From assembly GCF_900116415.1 (NCBI RefSeq), contig NZ_FPAP01000001.1, positions 868,001 through 932,000 on the forward strand: a stretch of DNA of 64,000 nucleotides. Reading direction: 5' to 3'. The stretch is from Chryseobacterium formosense. Lineage in GTDB: Bacteria > Bacteroidota > Bacteroidia > Flavobacteriales > Weeksellaceae. Within the stretch, counting starts at the first letter, position 1. Each line of letters opens with the position of its first letter. Shown one piece after another: positions 57,149 through 64,000 of this stretch. The notes beneath the pieces were generated by a model, which saw only the letters and a program-made list of their open reading frames with translations, searched no databases and was not told where the DNA came from. The position numbers were made by a program, and so were the translations under genes.

Positions 57149-59596
57149 TTGAGCAATTTCGAAAATACAGAAGGCTTTAAAATCATTCAGAACTGGATGA
57201 TGCAAAAATCGATTTCACCATTCAAATTTCAGGTTCAGACTTGGCTGAAATTCGGGAATGGCTACAGCGGAATGGTTGTTGCTCCGACAGGTTTTGGGAA
57301 AACGTATTCTGTATTTTTAGCTTTAATTTCAGATTTTCTGACGAATCCTGATAAATACAAAAGCGGACTGAAAATGATTTGGATTACGCCACTCCGCTCA
57401 CTTTCAAAAGATATTGCCAAAGCAATGCAGGAAGCGATTGATGAGATTGGTTTGGATTGGGCAGTTGGCGTGAGAAACGGAGATACCGACCCGAAAGTCC
57501 GTCAGCAACAGGTCAAAAATATGCCTGAAATTCTGGTTGCAACACCTGAAAGTTTACAATTGCTTCTCGGACAAAAAAATCATCAACGCTTTTTCCAGAA
57601 TTTACAGACGATTGTTGTGGACGAATGGCACGAATTGTTAGGCTCAAAACGCGGCGTTTTGGTAGAACTAGGCATTTCGCAACTGAGAAAATATGTTCCC
57701 AAAATAAAAATTTGGGGAATCACCGCAACCATTGGAAATCTCGATGAAGCGATGGAAGTTCTGATTCCTTACAACATCAAAAAGACAAAAGTTACCGCAA
57801 AAGAACATAAGAAAATTGAAATTCTTTCGGTTTTTCCTGATGAAGTCGAGATTTTGCCTTGGGCGGGACATCTTGGTCAGAAATTAGCAGATAAAGTGGT
57901 TCCGATTATTCTCGAATCAAAATCAACCATTGTTTTTACAAACACCCGGAGTCAAAGTGAAATGTGGTATCAGTTGTTGCTGAATGTTTATCCTGATTTC
58001 GCAGGACAAATTGCCATTCATCACAGTTCGATTGATTCGGAATTGAGAAATTGGATTGAAGAAAATTTAAGTTCAGGAAAGCTGAAAGCTGTTGTTTCGA
58101 CGTCTTCTCTGGATTTAGGCATCGATTTTAAACCTGTTGATACCGTTATTCAAATCGGTTCGGCAAAAGGTGTTGCAAGATTTTTGCAGCGAGCCGGACG
58201 AAGCGGTCACTCCCCTTTTGAGATCTCTAAAATCTATTGTGTTCCTACGCATTCGTTGGAATTGATTGAAGTTTCTGCCTTGAAAGAAGCCGTCAAACAA
58301 AATGTGATTGAACCTCGTGAACCACAAGTTTTATGTTTCGATGTTTTGGTTCAGTTTCTGATGACTTTGGCAATTGGCGACGGATTTTATACGGAAGAAA
58401 CCTACGAAAGAATCAAGCAGGTTTACACTTTTCAGGAAATGACGGATGAAGAATGGAAATCGATGATTGATTTTCTCACGATTGGTGGAAGTGCGCTGAA
58501 AAGCTATGAAGAATACCATAAAGTTGTGGTGATGGAAGACGGTTTGCATAAAGTGACTTCTCGAAAAATTGCGATGCTGCACCGAATGAATATGGGCGCG
58601 ATTGTTAGCGATGCGATGCTGAAAGTAAAATTCATTTCCGGCGGATATATTGGGATGGTTGAAGAATATTTTATTTCAAGATTAAAAAAAGAAGAAAAAT
58701 TTATTTTAGCGGGAAGGGTTCTGGAAGTCGCGATGATAAAAGATATGACGGTTTTCGTTCGGGCTTCCAAAGGAAAAGCGCAGGCTCCGAGTTATTTGGG
58801 CGGAAGATTGCCGTTGAGTTCCAATCTTGGTCAGTTTTTGCGGGAAAAATTGTCGATTGCGCTCAATCCGAAAGCTTCGGAGAAAGAACTGAAATTTCTG
58901 CATCCGCTTTTAATCAATCAGGAAGAGCGGTCGCACATCCCGAAAGATGACGAGTTTTTGGTGGAATTGATTAAAAATCGAGAAGGTTATCATCTGTTTA
59001 TGTATCCTTTCGAAGGTCGATTGGTGCACGAAGTGATGGCTGCTTTGATTGCTTACCGGATTTCAAAACTGGCTCCGATTTCCTTTTCGATGGCGATGAA
59101 CGATTATGGTTTTGAATTATTCAGCGATAAAGAAATTCCACTCAATGAAGAAAATTTAGACAAAATTTTAACAAGGGATAATCTGATGACCGATGTGATT
59201 TCCAGTATTAATGCGGCAGAAATGGCGAGACGAAAATTCCGTGATATTGCGGTCATTTCCGGAATGGTCGTTCAGAATTTTCCCGGACAGCAGCGTTCCA
59301 ACAAATCTCTGCAAAGTTCTGCAGGTTTGATTTTTAAAGTTCTGGAAGACCACGACCAGAATCATTTTCTTGTACGGCAGGCTTATACAGAGGTTTTTAA
59401 TATGCAGCTGCAGGAACAGCGATTGGTAGAAGCATTCAAAAGAATTGAAAAATCAAAAATTATTCTCAAGTTTGCTAACGCATTCACACCATTGAGCTTC
59501 CCTATAAAAGTGGATAGTTTGAGGCAGACTTTAACGAGTGAAGATTTGGATTCGAGAATTCAGAAACTGATTCAGCAAGCGAAGAAAGGGAGGTAA
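57149..59596 (+). CDS. Ligase-associated DEXH-box DNA helicase (Lhr-type), 815 aa
   Basis: RecA-like domain with Walker A APTGFGKTYS (45-54), DEWH (158-161) and motif VI QRAGRSGH, then the Lhr-specific winged-helix/C-terminal parts. The start is TTG at 57149; an in-frame stop at 57131 leaves no ATG ahead of the family N-terminus. It unwinds or translocates on DNA at damage sites with the neighbouring ligase and nuclease. 815 residues fits the bacterial short Lhr of this set. Confidence 0.95.
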   Translation: MSNFENTEGFKIIQNWMMQKSISPFKFQVQTWLKFGNGYSGMVVAPTGFGKTYSVFLALISDFLTNPDKYKSGLKMIWITPLRSLSKDIAKAMQEAIDEIGLDWAVGVRNGDTDPKVRQQQVKNMPEILVATPESLQLLLGQKNHQRFFQNLQTIVVDEWHELLGSKRGVLVELGISQLRKYVPKIKIWGITATIGNLDEAMEVLIPYNIKKTKVTAKEHKKIEILSVFPDEVEILPWAGHLGQKLADKVVPIILESKSTIVFTNTRSQSEMWYQLLLNVYPDFAGQIAIHHSSIDSELRNWIEENLSSGKLKAVVSTSSLDLGIDFKPVDTVIQIGSAKGVARFLQRAGRSGHSPFEISKIYCVPTHSLELIEVSALKEAVKQNVIEPREPQVLCFDVLVQFLMTLAIGDGFYTEETYERIKQVYTFQEMTDEEWKSMIDFLTIGGSALKSYEEYHKVVVMEDGLHKVTSRKIAMLHRMNMGAIVSDAMLKVKFISGGYIGMVEEYFISRLKKEEKFILAGRVLEVAMIKDMTVFVRASKGKAQAPSYLGGRLPLSSNLGQFLREKLSIALNPKASEKELKFLHPLLINQEERSHIPKDDEFLVELIKNREGYHLFMYPFEGRLVHEVMAALIAYRISKLAPISFSMAMNDYGFELFSDKEIPLNEENLDKILTRDNLMTDVISSINAAEMARRKFRDIAVISGMVVQNFPGQQRSNKSLQSSAGLIFKVLEDHDQNHFLVRQAYTEVFNMQLQEQRLVEAFKRIEKSKIILKFANAFTPLSFPIKVDSLRQTLTSEDLDSRIQKLIQQAKKGR

Positions 59597-59597
59597 A

Positions 59598-59628
59598 GTG
59601 AATTGTTAATAAGTCAATTGTAAATTTA
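59598..59628. repeat. Intergenic repeat, GTGAATTGTTAAT family, copy 2 (short)
   Basis: GTGAATTGTTAATAAGTCAA continuing to TTGTAAATTTA matches the first half of 48785-48878, without its central part. Confidence 0.55.
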
Positions 59629-59636
59629 TGTCGTTT

Positions 59637-59714
59637 TGTCATTCAGAACGAAGTATAGCGGAGTGAAGAATCTATAAAATTAATTATTAGATTTCTCCTA
59701 TTGTCGAAATGACA
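59637..59714. repeat. Dispersed palindrome, GTCATTCAGAACGAA family, copy 2
   Basis: TTTGTCATTCAGAACGAAGT to GATTTCTCCTATTGTCGAAA plus TGACA; closely resembles 10414-10482. It lies between the helicase and PdeM genes. Confidence 0.75.
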
Positions 59715-59743
59715 AAGCTATAGCTGAAATTTTTTAGTAAAAA

Positions 59744-60388
59744 ATGAAAATAGTAACAAAAAATATAAACATTCAAAACGAAGTTTTTACCTTAACCAAT
59801 CAGCGTGCGCTGTTTTGGAAAAAAGAAAAAGCTTTGATTCTCTCCGATTTGCACATCGGAAAAACTGCCCATTTCCGCAAAAATGGGATTGCCCTCTCCG
59901 ATCAGATTTTCGATAATGATTTACAAAGATTATCTGTTCTTATTGAATATTTTAAGCCTGAAAAATTTATTGTAGTCGGCGATTTACTCCACGCAGGAGA
60001 TAATTCGGGTGTTGATAAATTCTGTGAATGGAAAAACCAGTTTCCCAACCTTGAATTTCATTTAATAGAAGGCAATCACGACAAAATTTCAAAAAAGCTG
60101 GAAGCAAAATTATGCCTGAATTTCAGAGATGAAATGTTGGAGATTGATCATTTTCTTTTCGTCCACGATTTTCAGAAAACGGATGAAAAATTTCAGATTA
60201 CAGGTCACATTCATCCTGGTTTTGTGATTAATTCGATGGTGAAAAATATCAAACTACCCTGCTTTGCGGTTTCCGAAAATCAATTATTGCTTCCGGCTTT
60301 CAGCGAATTTACGGGTTTAGATACAAAAAATCTTCCTAAAAAAGGAAGATTCTATGTTTTTACGGATGCTGAGATTTATGAGATTTAA
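59744..60388 (+). CDS. pdeM: Ligase-associated DNA damage response endonuclease PdeM (calcineurin-like)
   Basis: Metallophosphoesterase motifs: SDLHIGK (Asp35, His37), VVGDLLHAG, EGNHDK and TGHIHPG. 214 residues is the family size. It is the last member of the four-gene ligase-associated set, set apart by an intergenic palindrome. It is convergent with a LuxR-type gene just 4 bases away with no terminator visible. Confidence 0.94.
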   Translation: MKIVTKNINIQNEVFTLTNQRALFWKKEKALILSDLHIGKTAHFRKNGIALSDQIFDNDLQRLSVLIEYFKPEKFIVVGDLLHAGDNSGVDKFCEWKNQFPNLEFHLIEGNHDKISKKLEAKLCLNFRDEMLEIDHFLFVHDFQKTDEKFQITGHIHPGFVINSMVKNIKLPCFAVSENQLLLPAFSEFTGLDTKNLPKKGRFYVFTDAEIYEI

Positions 60389-60391
60389 ATC

Positions 60392-60742
60392 TTACAAATT
60401 ATCAAACCATTTATAAATATCGGTATCTGACGAGATGCCTAGTTTTTTTCTCAGTCTGTTTTTTCTGTTTTGGATTGCCTTTGGAGTTACAAATGTGTAA
60501 ATGGCAATCTCTTTTGTACTCAATCTCAACTTGAGATAGATACAGAAAATAATTTCCGAGTTTTGAAGATTTGCATTAATCGTTGCTAATTTCTCAAAAA
60601 AATCCGGGTATGCAGATTTGAATTTACTTAGAAGGCGTGGCGAATTTTCTTTTGCAAGTCTTATTATTTCTTCGTCAGCCAAAATTTTTGCGTTGTAATT
60701 TTCTGCTTTAAAATCTTGTAGTGTTTCTTTATTTTTATTCAT
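60392..60742 (-). CDS. Small LuxR-type helix-turn-helix protein, 116 aa
   Basis: The C-terminal HTH LRLSTKEIAIYTFVTPKAIQNRKNRLRKKLG (split over the two helices) is a LuxR/GerE-like fold common in Bacteroidetes regulators where it usually follows TPR repeats. Here the N-terminal sensor is reduced to about 55 helical residues. It ends 4 bases from the PdeM stop. A small membrane-protein gene (60746-60895) is divergent from it. Confidence 0.78.
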   Translation of the reverse strand: MNKNKETLQDFKAENYNAKILADEEIIRLAKENSPRLLSKFKSAYPDFFEKLATINANLQNSEIIFCIYLKLRLSTKEIAIYTFVTPKAIQNRKNRLRKKLGISSDTDIYKWFDNL

Positions 60743-60745
60743 CGT

Positions 60746-60895
60746 ATGGCAAAATTTTTCTCGATCATTATTAAGACTTTCGCTCTTAATTTGATTAGCA
60801 TTCTTATTTCTCTGTTTACCTTTATAATTTGGGGTATCATTGTTGTGAAATATCCTGTCGGCTCAAATTTTAATTCTAATTCTTATGAATTTTAA
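60746..60895 (+). CDS. Possible small single-helix membrane protein, 49 aa
   Basis: ATG at 60746: MAKFFSIIIKTFALNLISIL continues as a hydrophobic helix to about residue 35, then KYPVGSNFNSNSYEF and a TAA stop at 60893. The lysines before the helix and the polar tail fit a tail-out small membrane protein. It starts three bases past the start codon of the HTH gene on the other strand. Coding potential is plausible but the stretch is AT-rich; no homologue can be named. Confidence 0.4.
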   Translation: MAKFFSIIIKTFALNLISILISLFTFIIWGIIVVKYPVGSNFNSNSYEF

Positions 60896-61205
60896 AACAA
60901 GAGCTAATTCTTTGATATTGCTGATTCAAAAGTATCAGATTTTTTACATTCTTTTTATGATTCTAATCAACCCTTTTACATTTTTTGGCATTTTGCTTTT
61001 TTAATTTAATTAAACTCTTATTTCTGATTAAAATTTTATTTTCAGCAATTATTTTGAGCTTTAATGGTGAATGTGGTATCTGTGTGGTAGGTAAATAATT
61101 CACTTTTGTAGAAAATTGCTTTTTCTTTACAATTCTAAAAATTCGTACCTCATTACGTTTGCGAGACTATTGATTATGATTTTAGGTTAAATTAATCCCT
61201 ATAAT
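60896..61205. other. Non-coding gap before the first Crp/Fnr gene
   Basis: About 310 AT-rich bases without genes or long hairpins. TTACGTTTGCG (about 61153) contains a TAnnTTTG-like box (TTACGTTTG with one extra base), about 50 bases before the Crp/Fnr start. Confidence 0.35.
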
Positions 61206-61799
61206 ATGATAAATGAAGATATTTTATTTTCTTTTGGAGCAGATTTGAGAACTTTTGATGCGGAGGATATTATTTTTTCTGAAGGTGATGTTCCTGCATT
61301 TTTTTTTCTGATTGTTGAAGGCAAAATAAAAATAAATAACTATAATGAAGCGGGAAAAGAATTTATCCAGGGTATTCTCTTAAAAGGTCACAGCGTTGGT
61401 CTCTCTTCTCTTTTTCTATCTAAAAACTATCCTGTAAATGCTGTTGCAGAGATTGAAAGTGAAGTAATAAGGCTTCCTAAAGCACATTTTTTTGAAATTC
61501 TAAAAAAGCATCCTGAAGTTTATTCCGATATTATTCCGTTTATGGCGGAACATATGCATTATAAATTTCTGATGATGCAGAGCATGGCTTTTCATAATCC
61601 GAGTGATAAATTATTAACATTAATGAATTATCTGAAGCTTCATCATGAAGATAAATCACAATATTCTCTCCAGATTCCTTTAACGAGACAACAACTTGCC
61701 TCACTTACCGGGCTTAGTGTAGAAACAGTAATAAGGGTAATTAAAAACATGGAGAAAACCGGAGTTCTGAAAATACAAAACAGAAAGATCTTTTATTAA
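61206..61799 (+). CDS. Crp/Fnr-family regulator, paralogue A, 197 aa
   Basis: Cyclic-nucleotide-binding beta-barrel (about 10-120) with GKIKINNYNEAGKEFIQG, and a C-terminal winged helix with PLTRQQLASLTGLSVETVIRVIKNMEK. No Fnr-type Cys cluster, so it does not carry an Fe-S cluster. It shares about half of its residues with the gene at 63176 and with the broken copy at the right edge. Probably senses a small ligand or stress signal; targets unknown. Confidence 0.92.
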   Translation: MINEDILFSFGADLRTFDAEDIIFSEGDVPAFFFLIVEGKIKINNYNEAGKEFIQGILLKGHSVGLSSLFLSKNYPVNAVAEIESEVIRLPKAHFFEILKKHPEVYSDIIPFMAEHMHYKFLMMQSMAFHNPSDKLLTLMNYLKLHHEDKSQYSLQIPLTRQQLASLTGLSVETVIRVIKNMEKTGVLKIQNRKIFY

Positions 61800-61894
61800 T
61801 ACCAAAGAAAAGTTGAGATGAAAATGTAAGCTGTTTTCTAAGTTTATGATTTTAATGGAGATCTTTCTGCAGTAAACGATAAATAAGATTATGA

Positions 61895-62026
61895 TTATTT
61901 ATTCTTTTTATTTTCTACCTGATCAGGTTTTCTGTTTTTTGGCTCATCTTCTTCAAAGTCACAGCGGCATGAGCTTGCAGTAATGCCTAAAAGACAAAGT
62001 GTAAGAATGGTAATGGTAGATTTCAT
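61895..62026 (-). CDS. Small lipoprotein, 43 aa
   Basis: ATG at 62026 reads MKSTITILTLCLLGITASSC, a lipoprotein leader with Cys20 as the lipidated residue, followed by RCDFEEDEPKNRKPDQVENK and KNK to the stop at 61895. The mature part is short and charged. It lies 7 bases downstream of the CinA gene stop on the same strand, so cotranscription is likely. Too short for usual gene thresholds. Confidence 0.68.
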   Translation of the reverse strand: MKSTITILTLCLLGITASSCRCDFEEDEPKNRKPDQVENKKNK

Positions 62027-62033
62027 ATAATTT

Positions 62034-62540
62034 CTAATGATTATTTAATACTAAAACTTTATTGATTTCACTTTTAAAGCATCCCAGAATAAATTCCGTA
62101 TAATATTCCTGAGCTCCTAAAGCCTGAGTTTTAGGATGAAGCTCGAGTTTTTTAGACAAAATAATTTCGCCTTTGTAAGCAAAAGAATAATAGGAAAATA
62201 TTCTATAGGTTGAATTTCTGATGGGATTTGCGTAGCCTGTAACGGCAATAGACCAGTCGGTTTCAAACAATTTGGCAACATTTAATGCCATTGTTTCGGC
62301 AATTTTTTCTGAAACACAGTCGCAAAGACTTGCTTCATCATAATCTACGTTCAAAAGTTTTACTTTCTGAGCAATATTGTAGGCAGTGATACCACCTTTA
62401 TAGAACATTCCTGCATTAGGCATTTGAGAAAATGAAAGCTGAAATAATCCTGAAGTCACACTTTCAGCGATAGAAATGGTTTCGTTGGTCGTAATCAATG
62501 CTTCGCTGATATAATTGAGTAAATTTTGCTGAAATTCCAT
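62034..62540 (-). CDS. CinA C-terminal-domain protein (nicotinamide-nucleotide amidase type), 168 aa
   Basis: The PncC/CinA_C fold with SIAESVTSGLFQLSFSQMP, MFYKGGITAYNIAQKVKLL and SIAVTGYANP. These hydrolyse NMN to NaMN, but here the usual GPGG segment of the CinA active site is replaced (TGYANPIRN), so activity could be altered. It lies 11 bases from the 101-residue gene upstream. Function uncertain within the family. Confidence 0.85.
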   Translation of the reverse strand: MEFQQNLLNYISEALITTNETISIAESVTSGLFQLSFSQMPNAGMFYKGGITAYNIAQKVKLLNVDYDEASLCDCVSEKIAETMALNVAKLFETDWSIAVTGYANPIRNSTYRIFSYYSFAYKGEIILSKKLELHPKTQALGAQEYYTEFILGCFKSEINKVLVLNNH

Positions 62541-62551
62541 AAGTTTTGTTT

Positions 62552-62857
62552 TTAATGAAGTTGTGTGATGTTCATGTATTTTTCGAAATAATGAAGATCT
62601 TCTGATTTTTGAAGGGTCAGGTAAAACATCAGTTGGCTGGGTTCTTTTAGACTGATGCTTTCAATACAGTCGAATTTTGCGATCATTGCACGAACGGAGT
62701 CTTTTTGAGGATCTTTATTTACTACAAAAAGCAGAAAAATATTGTCTCTGATCTCTTTCGCAAAAATTACAGACTGAGATTCTATCCAATTTCCGTGATT
62801 GGGTATTTCTGCGAAATCATCATCTTTGATGATTTGTAAAATTTTATATGAATTCAT
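62552..62857 (-). CDS. Hypothetical cytosolic protein, 101 aa
   Basis: No signal peptide. Alternating beta/alpha pattern (NIFLLFVVNKDPQKDSV, LMFYLTLQKSEDL) with no motif I recognise. It is the first gene of a probable operon with the CinA-type gene (11 bases apart) and the small lipoprotein. Codon use and spacing support that it is real. Confidence 0.7.
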   Translation of the reverse strand: MNSYKILQIIKDDDFAEIPNHGNWIESQSVIFAKEIRDNIFLLFVVNKDPQKDSVRAMIAKFDCIESISLKEPSQLMFYLTLQKSEDLHYFEKYMNITQLH

Positions 62858-63175
62858 ATTAATTTGGTGTTGGTGATGACAAGTTGATCTCGGTAAAAAA
62901 ACCGACTATAAAAAGACTACCTCTTCTCCAAAAAGAGGTAATCCGGAAAAGTAAAAATTATGAATAAAGTTTGAGGGTGTATTTCATAGTGGGAAATCCA
63001 CTTATACACAGCGCTTCCACTGTGTAAACTTTTTGTTTTAATCCGGTTATCATATTTTATATTTTGAGTGATTTAGTAGCTTCTTATTTCACATATTGAA
63101 GAGTGAATTAATAATAAAAAGTCTACTCAAATGTATAACCTAAAACTTCTACAAATTTATGATCTGAGTCATACT
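62858..63175. other. Structured non-coding gap between Crp/Fnr paralogue B and the CinA operon
   Basis: Several hairpins occur: TACCTCTT/AAGAGGTA (62918-62940), AGTGG-GAAAT-CCACT inside GTGTAT...ATACAC (about 62971-63009), TACACAG/CTGTGTA (63005-63026). A 31-codon minus-strand frame (MITGLKQKVYTVEALC to LKLYS, about 62960-63055) crosses them and is not convincing as a gene. Confidence 0.45.
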
Positions 63176-63790
63176 TTAATAATAGATCTTTCTGTCTTCA
63201 ATTTTCACAAGTTTGTCCTGCTCCATTTTCTTTAAAGTACGGATAATTGTTTCAACACGAAGGCCGGTAAGATCGGCTATTTGCTGACGGGTAAGTTTTA
63301 CATTGAAACCGTGAGCGTCTTCACAGTCTGTATAGCTTTTAAGATAATCGAAAAGACCGGTAATTCTTAAAGCCGGTTGTTGTGAAGCCATATTCTGTAC
63401 CATAATCATATTATAATACAGACGGTGAGAAAGACATGCATTCATTTCCATTGAAACATGAGGATGTTCCTTAATTAAATTAATGAAATTCTTTCTGGGT
63501 AAGCGAATAATAGTGCTTGGCTTTAGTGTATAAGCATTCACGGGATATTTTTTATCGATAAAAAGAAGAGGATCGCCGAAGCTTTGTCCTTTACCGAGAA
63601 TGTTGTGAATGAATTCTTTTCCTTCTTCGTTATAATTATTCACTTTTACATTCCCCTCGATAATTTGAAAAAAATAAGCAGGTGCATCACCCTCAAGAAA
63701 AATTGCTTCTTTCTCATTATACGTTCTGATCTCTGCGCTGTAAGATAATAACAGCTGCTCATCGATCTTCATACAACTTACTGTTTTCAT
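63176..63790 (-). CDS. Crp/Fnr-family regulator, paralogue B, 204 aa
   Basis: Same architecture as the gene at 61206: sensor barrel with GNVKVNNYNEEGKEFIHN, GKGQSFGDPLLFIDKKYPVNAYT, and the C-terminal HTH KLTRQQIADLTGLRVETIIRTLKKMEQ. Start at ATG 63790; an internal ATG at 63772 is also possible. It sits next to a frameshifted third copy. The shared sequence makes a recent local expansion likely. Confidence 0.92.
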   Translation of the reverse strand: MKTVSCMKIDEQLLLSYSAEIRTYNEKEAIFLEGDAPAYFFQIIEGNVKVNNYNEEGKEFIHNILGKGQSFGDPLLFIDKKYPVNAYTLKPSTIIRLPRKNFINLIKEHPHVSMEMNACLSHRLYYNMIMVQNMASQQPALRITGLFDYLKSYTDCEDAHGFNVKLTRQQIADLTGLRVETIIRTLKKMEQDKLVKIEDRKIYY

Positions 63791-63813
63791 AATATCATCA
63801 TTTTTATAAATTA

Positions 63814-64000
63814 CTATAATATTTTACCGGTTTCAATCAGCATCTGCCTTTTTTTCATTTTTTTGAATGTTCGGATCACAGTTTTATACAAATTCCTGTA
63901 AGGCTTGCCATTTGCTGCTTGGTTAATAGAATTTGAAATCTAAACTTTTTGTCTTCCGATTCCTGACTCTTCAGATAGTTCATCGAAGTTTTAAGCTTTC
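63814..64000 (-). pseudogene. Frameshifted Crp/Fnr C-terminal fragment, paralogue C (5' part outside window)
   Basis: Read from the right edge, the minus strand gives KLKTSMNYLKSQESEDKK and FQILLTKQQMASLTGICI, matching the HTH part of paralogues A and B. It then hits TGA in frame. One base away the homology resumes as KTVIRTFKKMKKR up to ETGKIL and a TAG at 63814. So a one-base deletion in the A run at 63882-63885 (TTTT on the plus strand) breaks it. Either a pseudogene or a sequencing slip; A/T runs are common sites for both. Confidence 0.75.

Noticed and set aside
54096..60388. A new anti-phage system built from exonuclease, ligase and helicase
   Set aside because: The four genes match the already described ligase-associated DNA damage response set, so novelty is not claimed.
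62960..63055. A 31-codon minus-strand frame (MITGLKQKVYTVEALC)
   Set aside because: It crosses several strong hairpins, has no clear ribosome-binding site and is too short to judge; kept only as a note.

Overview
The window reads as a chromosomal segment of a Flavobacteriia bacterium close to Chryseobacterium. The evidence is the low GC content, GLPGLI-family and DUF4199 proteins, many LolA- or lipobox-type secreted proteins, TonB-dependent receptors, a Crp/Fnr family expansion, Bacteroidetes-type TAnnTTTG promoter elements, and intergenic gaps packed with short palindromic repeats of a kind common in that group. There is no insertion sequence, prophage, CRISPR array or tRNA that I can support. 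The left edge cuts an FKBP isomerase gene. The right edge cuts a degraded Crp/Fnr gene.

Layout. 0-7.5 kb: FKBP isomerase, small exported proteins, and a menaquinone stretch (menB, two bPH2 membrane proteins, menA) followed by an SRPBCC protein and a UPF0173 metallo-hydrolase. 7.5-10.4 kb: SRP RNA, DUF4199 protein, a polyisoprenyl-phosphate type glycosyltransferase and two lipoproteins. 10.5-18 kb: phosphohexomutase, an aminotransferase, a membrane-anchored trypsin-like protease and a 950-residue VIT protein. 18-31 kb: kdsB, glutathione peroxidase, a DtxR/MntR repressor, threonine aldolase, a short MutS-like ATPase, a nucleosidase, a DsbA/FrnE protein, an AraC regulator next to a short-chain dehydrogenase, an M23 peptidase and GLPGLI proteins. 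31-34.5 kb: an LRR protein, a propeller-like exported protein and an orphan cytosolic protein.

34.5-46.1 kb is a carbohydrate-use locus. It holds a FucP-type permease, two GH3 glycosidases of different subfamilies, an exported esterase and a TonB-dependent receptor, all on the minus strand. A divergent Nudix/winged-helix regulator whose Nudix catalytic residues are lost faces them. There is no SusD. The likely scheme is uptake of an oligosaccharide or glycoside by the receptor, periplasmic trimming by the GH3 enzymes and esterase, and import of the monosaccharide by the permease, with the Nudix protein sensing an intermediate.

46.1-54 kb: a CatA-like acetyltransferase; a TetR gene with a strong palindrome at the promoter of a three-gene membrane/rhodanese operon; and a TonB receptor plus exported tyrosine-type phosphatase operon divergent from a membrane-embedded AraC regulator. 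54-60.4 kb is the known ligase-associated DNA repair set (exonuclease, ligase, Lhr-type helicase, PdeM), with mobile-looking palindromic repeats lying between its genes. 60.4-64 kb: a LuxR-type HTH protein, two unlisted small genes, CinA-type amidase, and two intact plus one frameshifted Crp/Fnr paralogue.

I did not find a clearly new multi-gene system. The best candidates for undescribed biology are the protease-VIT pair, the Nudix-regulated SusD-less glycoside locus, the receptor-phosphatase operon, and the nested intergenic repeat families.
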